In this document: positions 59,516-64,000 of the stretch, piece by piece
Numbering within the stretch: position 1 is the stretch's first letter
How the letters are laid out: the number at the start of each line of letters is the position of its first letter
Assembly (NCBI RefSeq): GCF_021155775.2
Contig: NC_060234.1
Span: 5,776,283-5,840,282 of the forward strand
Direction of reading: 5' to 3'
Length of the DNA stretch: 64,000 nucleotides
Origin: Neodiprion pinetum
Taxonomy: Eukaryota; Arthropoda; Insecta; Hymenoptera; Diprionidae
Program-made: the position numbers and the translations under genes
The notes under the pieces: model-generated
Told to the model about the DNA's origin: nothing
Database searches by the model: none
Seen by the model: the letters and a program-made list of their open reading frames with translations, nothing else

Positions 59516-61097
59516 ATGACGCGTCTAAAAGTGTATCTTGATTTGTTCACACAAGCTCACCAAGCGATGAAAAATAGTGAGAATGATGTGTATCGAATCG
59601 ACGACGGCGTTGGGTTGATCGTGAAAACGGTTTTAACGCCGTATGTAAGTATTTTTATTGCTCGTGGTTGAGCGCAGCAGACATCGAAGCGTAGAATACT
59701 GACGTTGGATGTTTTATGGAATGTTAAAGCGCGGACGGATGGATGGCCCAGGAGTAGTAGAAGGAGGAATCTAGTAAATATCTCAGCTTTCTACTGGCCG
59801 TAGTATTAATCTGGCATCTTGTACACGTCGACTAGAAACAAGCGCGAGGTATCGTGCCTACAATAGCCGAAGGAAAATCGTTTTGATGTAAAACAGTTTA
59901 GCCGAAAGTTAACGCCATAAATATGCGCCCACACACCTGTGATCGGCCAGCCTCTCGACACCCGTTACCAAACGATTTTAACTCGCAATAAAATTCGTAT
60001 ACAAGTACGCGTGTTCGATACCGGGTATAAATTAAAGTCGTAAACAATTTACACGCACTCACCGCTTCCAGGGTCAATTCCATTTTAACAATGATGCAAA
60101 CGCCGTACAACTGGCAAAGCCATCGCGTGTCATCGGCTCGGATGTGAAAATGAAAGGTGTCAAAAGTCACATCACCGATTCTGATGCAATTCGATGCAGG
60201 ACTTGTAAACTGTTCTTCTTCGACGAATCCTTCAGTTCTCACTGCGCATCCTGTCTTACTGAGTCGAAATTTCAATTTTTTAAAGTAGGTTCTATTTAAA
60301 TCCAACGTCAACTCTACCTTGATGCTAAAAATGTCCGACATTTGCCGATTTAATAAGCTTAGGCTCAAAGTAAAGTTTGCTTAGAATCTTCTTCAACCCA
60401 CCACAGTCTGCTTGCTTAAAACCATCCTTTAACATTCCAAATCCTACCCCGCTGATAAAAACCCGTCAATTCTGATTGGTTATGATTGAAATACAAAAAA
60501 TACGATTAAAACGTATGAAATGAAATTAAAATCTCAATAAATAGAAATTTGTTTACAAAAGCGTTTAATCGTATTTTCTGGATATTCAATCAGTTGAAAC
60601 GCAACATTTAATTTTCAAATGCTTACTTATTGCGAATACTTGAATATCGCTGTAATAATACATCTATAAAAATGTAGTTACAGGTCCAATAGAACAGCTG
60701 TAGATTGAATAGCGTCAAAATACGTTGTTAAATCGTCTACTGAGAGAGTTTGGTACTTTAATTATTAGGAGCTGGAGGTTCAACGTAGAATTTGTTTTTA
60801 AATTTCTAAGAGTTATAAAAGCAATGTAGGATTTCCAGGTTCAGTGTCCTTCAAAGTATGCTTACATGAACCTTGTTATTGTCAAATAGAGGCGCTAAAT
60901 TTGGACTCGGATTTGTTCACAGTTTTAAAATTCTGACCCATTCTCGATCCCAGATAAAAGCCACGAGAATTGACGAGTTACAGCGAAACCAGGACAAAGG
61001 ATTTCTGTCTATAAGATACAGTACCAAAACCGTAAAAAGCTTGTCGAATCAAATTGAACCTGTTAAACGAACATGCATCAGACGGTATTATGATTGA
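59516..61097 (+). CDS. Candidate two-exon gene hosting a nested gene, unknown product (90 aa)
   Basis: Exon 1 is 59516-59644: 43 codons from ATG to a near-perfect donor (CCGTAT|GTAAGTAT). An in-frame TAA lies about 30 nt upstream. The proposed exon 2 is 60954-61097, after acceptor TTCTCGATCCCAG, with 47 codons and TGA; both borders are phase 0. The N-terminus reads MTRLKVYLDLFTQAHQAMKN and then turns acidic (SENDVYRIDDG); the C-terminal exon is basic, ending RRYYD. No family is recognised. A short overlapping upstream frame (ATG at 59475, 14 codons) ends across the start codon and could modulate translation. The 1.3 kb intron contains the whole minus-strand model. Exon 1 is the firmer part; joining it to this exon 2 is inference, and an alternative 3' exon at 61602-61682 is also phase-compatible. 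Confidence 0.35.
59654..59659 (-). terminator. AATAAA polyadenylation signal
   Basis: A canonical AATAAA on the minus strand, 124 nt after the stop of the minus-strand model. Cleavage 10-25 nt further on would fall at the edge of the plus-strand exon ending at 59644, so the two transcripts would barely overlap. Confidence 0.4.
59783..60341 (-). CDS. Candidate two-exon gene, unknown product (117 aa)
   Basis: Exon 1 runs from ATG at 60341 to 60063 (93 codons) and ends at a strong donor, GCG|GTGAGTG. A 205 bp intron closes at a pyrimidine-rich acceptor (TTCCTTCGGCTATTGTAG|G), and exon 2 runs 59857-59783 to TGA. Both junctions are phase 0. An in-frame TAA upstream makes this ATG the first possible start, and its context (GGCAAATG) is favourable. 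AATAAA lies 124 nt past the stop, and a CCAAT box about 135 nt upstream. The protein starts MSDIFSIKVELTLDLNRTYF, is mixed charged and hydrophobic, has cysteines in the second half of exon 1, and an Arg-rich tail ending RPVES. There is no signal peptide or obvious membrane span. I do not recognise the family. The whole model lies inside the intron of a plus-strand model. The splice and start signals are seen; that it is expressed is inference. Confidence 0.45.
60475..60479 (-). promoter_or_regulatory. CCAAT box upstream of the minus-strand model
   Basis: The minus strand reads AACCAATCAG about 135 nt before the ATG at 60341, followed shortly by a T-rich TTTTTATCAG. It fits a core-promoter position, but a five-base motif is common by chance. 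Confidence 0.2.
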
Positions 61098-63165
61098 TCT
61101 AAGAATAAGATACGATATCGACAACGAGATTTTCGTGCCAAAATCTCAGTGATTGACTGTCCTAATTCGATACCACGTGTCGTTACACGTAGAACATTGA
61201 TCCGTGGTTCCTAATTATAAAAAGTAATGTGCCTCCAATGGAGGAGGCTGAAAAGGTAATTTGGTCCGGTGTACCTAACGTTTTGTACAAAGTTCTCCGT
61301 TGACGTGAAATAATGATTGATACCCTAATCGTTCTAGCATAGTCCGGTGTACCAATTCTGTTAATACGAGTATGTGGAAGCTTGGCCCGTCGGTTGATTG
61401 AGCACATGTACCATGTTCTAGCTCCAAATTACTTTTTCGCTGGAATTTCTTTTTATACCATTTATGTTTTCCTTCGTTACCCATTTCTTTTTTCAGGAGC
61501 GGACTTGTTTGTTGTTTTGCTTTTTTTTTTTTATTTTTCAATTTCTTTCTTTTGTTCTTTCTTAACTCTATTCTTCTTCTTCCACCCGGCCACTGCACCA
61601 GCAGGATATTACGATTAAGTACGATTCTCACGCTACCATCGTCCGTCTTCCGTTCTTAGGTTGTATACCTTCTACCGAATGACACCTCAGCTGTTACGCT
61701 AAATTGCTGCAATTTCGACTAACTGCCGTCCTCTTACTCAGTTTATCCCATTATTACAAACAAACTAACTGGGTTACGGTTCACGTCTTTTTTTTTCTCT
61801 TCTTTTTCTTCTACTTCTTCTTCACACTTTTTCTACACCCGCGTTACTGTATAATACTCGAGAAGTCAGCCGTTATGAAAAATGATACTATAATATAACC
61901 CAGCATGAGAATCTACTTTGATGTATCATTAAGAAATTGCAATCTGGCAATTTTGAACAGATTTTCATCTCAAATAATAGCGGCAGATTATTTTTCTTCC
62001 ACATTACGAGATTGTAATTCTTGACGAAACTTCATTAAATTCATTTAATTAATATGCATGTGAAAACAATTCAAAATAATCAGTGTCACATTCTTGTGCA
62101 AATAAACGTGAAATAAAATTATGCCAACAAAAGTTGACGGGAAAATAACTCCCTTCAGGCATATTTAGATACAAAGTTTCTAGTTCATTAGCGATGCTTT
62201 CGTCACTCAGGCTGAAATTGATTCTTATTAATTATTCTCAAGGATTGTTTTCTTCGGGCAATAATTCCTGACGTTGACAGAGATCCCACTGTAACACGAA
62301 AGTGACGTATTCTGAAGACCACTTCGTAACGCTTACATTCCAGATGTAAATATAATTTTGAGAAAAATTTTTCGATACAGTGTTTTAAGTACACTTTAGA
62401 AACGTCAGTGCATAAATAAACAGTACTCGAGACTGAAGATTCAGGAAGAAAAATTACCATACTCACTCTGTTACAAATCTTGTGTACCCATAGAGCATAA
62501 TGTAAAAACGAGTCACGGAATGAAAACTAGTACAACAAGATAGTCGAAAATATTACCTAATCAGAACTATGCGCCGCAAGTAACCTCTCAACTTTATTAA
62601 TACTTGAAACAGTGTGACTCTAAACAACACTTGATGTAACTAATTATGGAAAGAGTTGAGAGCCGTCGTTGAAAGAGTGACTCGATGATCCTTGAAATAA
62701 AGTAAAAAAAAGAAAAAGAAAAGTTACTGATTAGTTCAACGATCAGAATTTGAGAATTTATTGACCTTAATAATGAAGTATTTTCAATATCATGGGAAAT
62801 CAGTGTACTTTAGAAACGTGAGGAGGACATCACGAGTACCGAACAAAGTTGAGAATGAGCTTGAAAGAGAAAAGCTGCGCGGATAAAGTGTAAAGACGCT
62901 AGAATCGGTGATTGACAGAAGTACCAGAATATCCAATATTCGCAGACGCGAAAATCTTATTCGTAGAATTTAAAAGTGTGGATAGTTCAAGTACAGAAAA
63001 TTAAAAACACGGAAACTCGAAATATAGAAAGGGGATCTCTATACGATTCTACGTTATCAAGAGGAATTTCCAAGATTCTACAGTTTGGCATTTTATGTTC
63101 TGACCTTTCTAATCTTTTACTTCTCCAATTTTCGACTTTTGAACATTTTAATCTCTGTATACCGT
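61098..63165. other. AT-rich, no convincing gene
   Basis: Long pyrimidine tracts at 61.50-61.58 and 61.78-61.84 kb. An exon-like segment at 61602-61682 (NAGNAG acceptor, 25 codons, TGA) is a possible alternative 3' exon of the plus-strand gene. Confidence 0.3.
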
Positions 63166-63580
63166 GACAATTTCTTGAAACTTGAAAATCAACCGCGCAT
63201 GCGCCAAATAATTAAATCTCATTGGTCGGCGAAATCTTTCCGCAGCGATATTCTTGTCCGCGACGCAGGTTGGCCAACCTACGCAAAATGTGTACGTTTG
63301 AATTTTCAAAGAGCATAAGCATTAAATTCCGACCGTTCTTTGAAGAATCAACTTTCCGACCCAATAACAAACGCTTCCGAAACCTTTCCGAGTCACTGCC
63401 TCAATTATTCGAGACTCTAACCTCGAAAATTCGTATCAACTGCATCGCCGCCAGAAACAGTTTGACAGCTGAAAACTCGGGTTGGCCAGCCTGCGCGAAC
63501 AGCCGATAAAACTCGCGCATGCGCGGTCGATTCTCGAGTTTCAAGAGATCGTCTCGGTACATATTAAGTTTTTGTTTCTT
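63166..63580. repeat. Inverted repeat with GCGCATGCGC palindromes
   Basis: The left arm (63166-63285) reads TTCTTGAAACTTGAAAATC, then CCGCGCATGCGC, then GCAGGTTGGCCAACC. The right arm (63475-63580) holds the same parts in inverse order and orientation. Spacing between the palindrome and TTGGCCA differs (about 60 and 25 bp). The arms are separated by about 200 bp of unrelated sequence. Confidence 0.75.
63195..63225. promoter_or_regulatory. NRF1/EWG-like site and inverted CCAAT box
   Basis: GCGCATGCGC at 63195-63204 matches the core recognised by NRF1 (Ewg in flies). ATTGG at 63221 is an inverted CCAAT box. The pairing is typical of TATA-less housekeeping promoters. A second GCGCATGCGC is at 63515-63524. 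No gene start could be attached. Confidence 0.3.
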
Positions 63581-64000
63581 GAAAGATTCGACGTTCCGGC
63601 CCTTTGATTTCTGATCCTTTTCCATCTCACCCCTACCGAGCTACGCGACTAAAACTCTGAAACAAGAAACAAAGACGGAGTGTCTCGAGCGGTATATTTG
63701 TCTACAATAGAATACCTGAGTCCACCGTGTGAATCCGTTCGAAGGTATAATTTAGCGCGTCCGAACTGGGCGCTGACTCTTGAATGGATAGAAAGAGTGG
63801 CTCTCTCTTGTAAAGAGGGTAGGATGCAACCTGCAGGATCAAGCCTATGGTCCCCGATGGACCCGGCGAGTCTCAATGGGCGGTACTATATTCGTATCGG
63901 ATAAAAAATTCAATTTATCGGCTAGAATTCCCCGCGATAAACCATCCGGCCGTTCCGATGCAGAGTCCGGCGCGTTTATGGGGAATTTTAAACTCGCATA

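Noticed and set aside
59550..59650. Minus-strand exon ending GCTTG|GTGAGC opposite the plus-strand first exon
   Set aside because: Joining it to the terminal exon at 59364 creates a stop at the junction, and its composition is less protein-like than the plus-strand reading.
61602..61682. Exon-like segment as the 3' exon of the 59.5 kb plus-strand gene
   Set aside because: It is phase-compatible with a good acceptor, but the exon at 60954 is closer, longer and more natural in composition; kept only as an alternative.

Overview
This 64 kb window looks like eukaryotic nuclear DNA, most likely from an insect and perhaps a hymenopteran. The reasons are the absence of long open frames, abundant microsatellites and homopolymers, blocks of the arthropod telomere-type motif TTAGG/CCTAA at 57.2-57.6 kb, and short introns with GT..AG borders where candidate genes can be traced. 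No protein or RNA family was recognised with certainty. Most of the window is intergenic or intronic, and all gene calls here are tentative splice-site and reading-frame models.

The best gene-like region is 59.0-61.1 kb. A two-exon minus-strand model (60341 to 59783, 117 codons) has an upstream in-frame stop, good donor and acceptor sites, an AATAAA signal and an upstream CCAAT box. It lies inside the single intron of a two-exon plus-strand model (59516-59644 joined to 60954-61097, 90 codons). This would be an opposite-strand nested gene pair. Neither protein is recognised.

A second candidate, on the minus strand at 7812-6957, is a three-exon model for a signal-peptide-bearing, cysteine-containing protein. 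It has an in-frame TGA at codon 5 and so looks like a pseudogene. Weaker models lie at 43.7-44.2 kb (plus, two exons, AATAAA downstream), 48.3-48.5 kb (plus), 57.6-58.1 kb (minus), 24.4 kb (plus), 14.3-14.5 kb (minus) and a few isolated splice-bounded exons.

The clearest sequence-level result is a dispersed non-autonomous DNA transposon family (MITE-like, up to about 435 bp) with 15 bp CACTGAG-type terminal inverted repeats. There are eight copies: 2.2, 3.0, 11.0, 17.9, 28.0, 36.0, 44.8 and 53.8 kb. Several are internally deleted or truncated. Two have TA on both flanks.

Other structured repeats are a five-copy, roughly 135 bp satellite with dimeric higher-order organisation (47.6-48.3 kb), a three-copy, roughly 105 bp array (50.3-50.6 kb), a 350 bp tandem duplication (52.1-52.8 kb), an alternating palindromic CCTAACC/GGTTAGG block (57.2-57.6 kb), a 15 bp CTAT-type minisatellite (55.9 kb), many microsatellites, and diffuse GAATT/TCGAA-rich degenerate patches. 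An inverted repeat at 63.2-63.6 kb carries GCGCATGCGC palindromes (NRF1/EWG-like) with an inverted CCAAT box, suggesting promoter-derived sequence.
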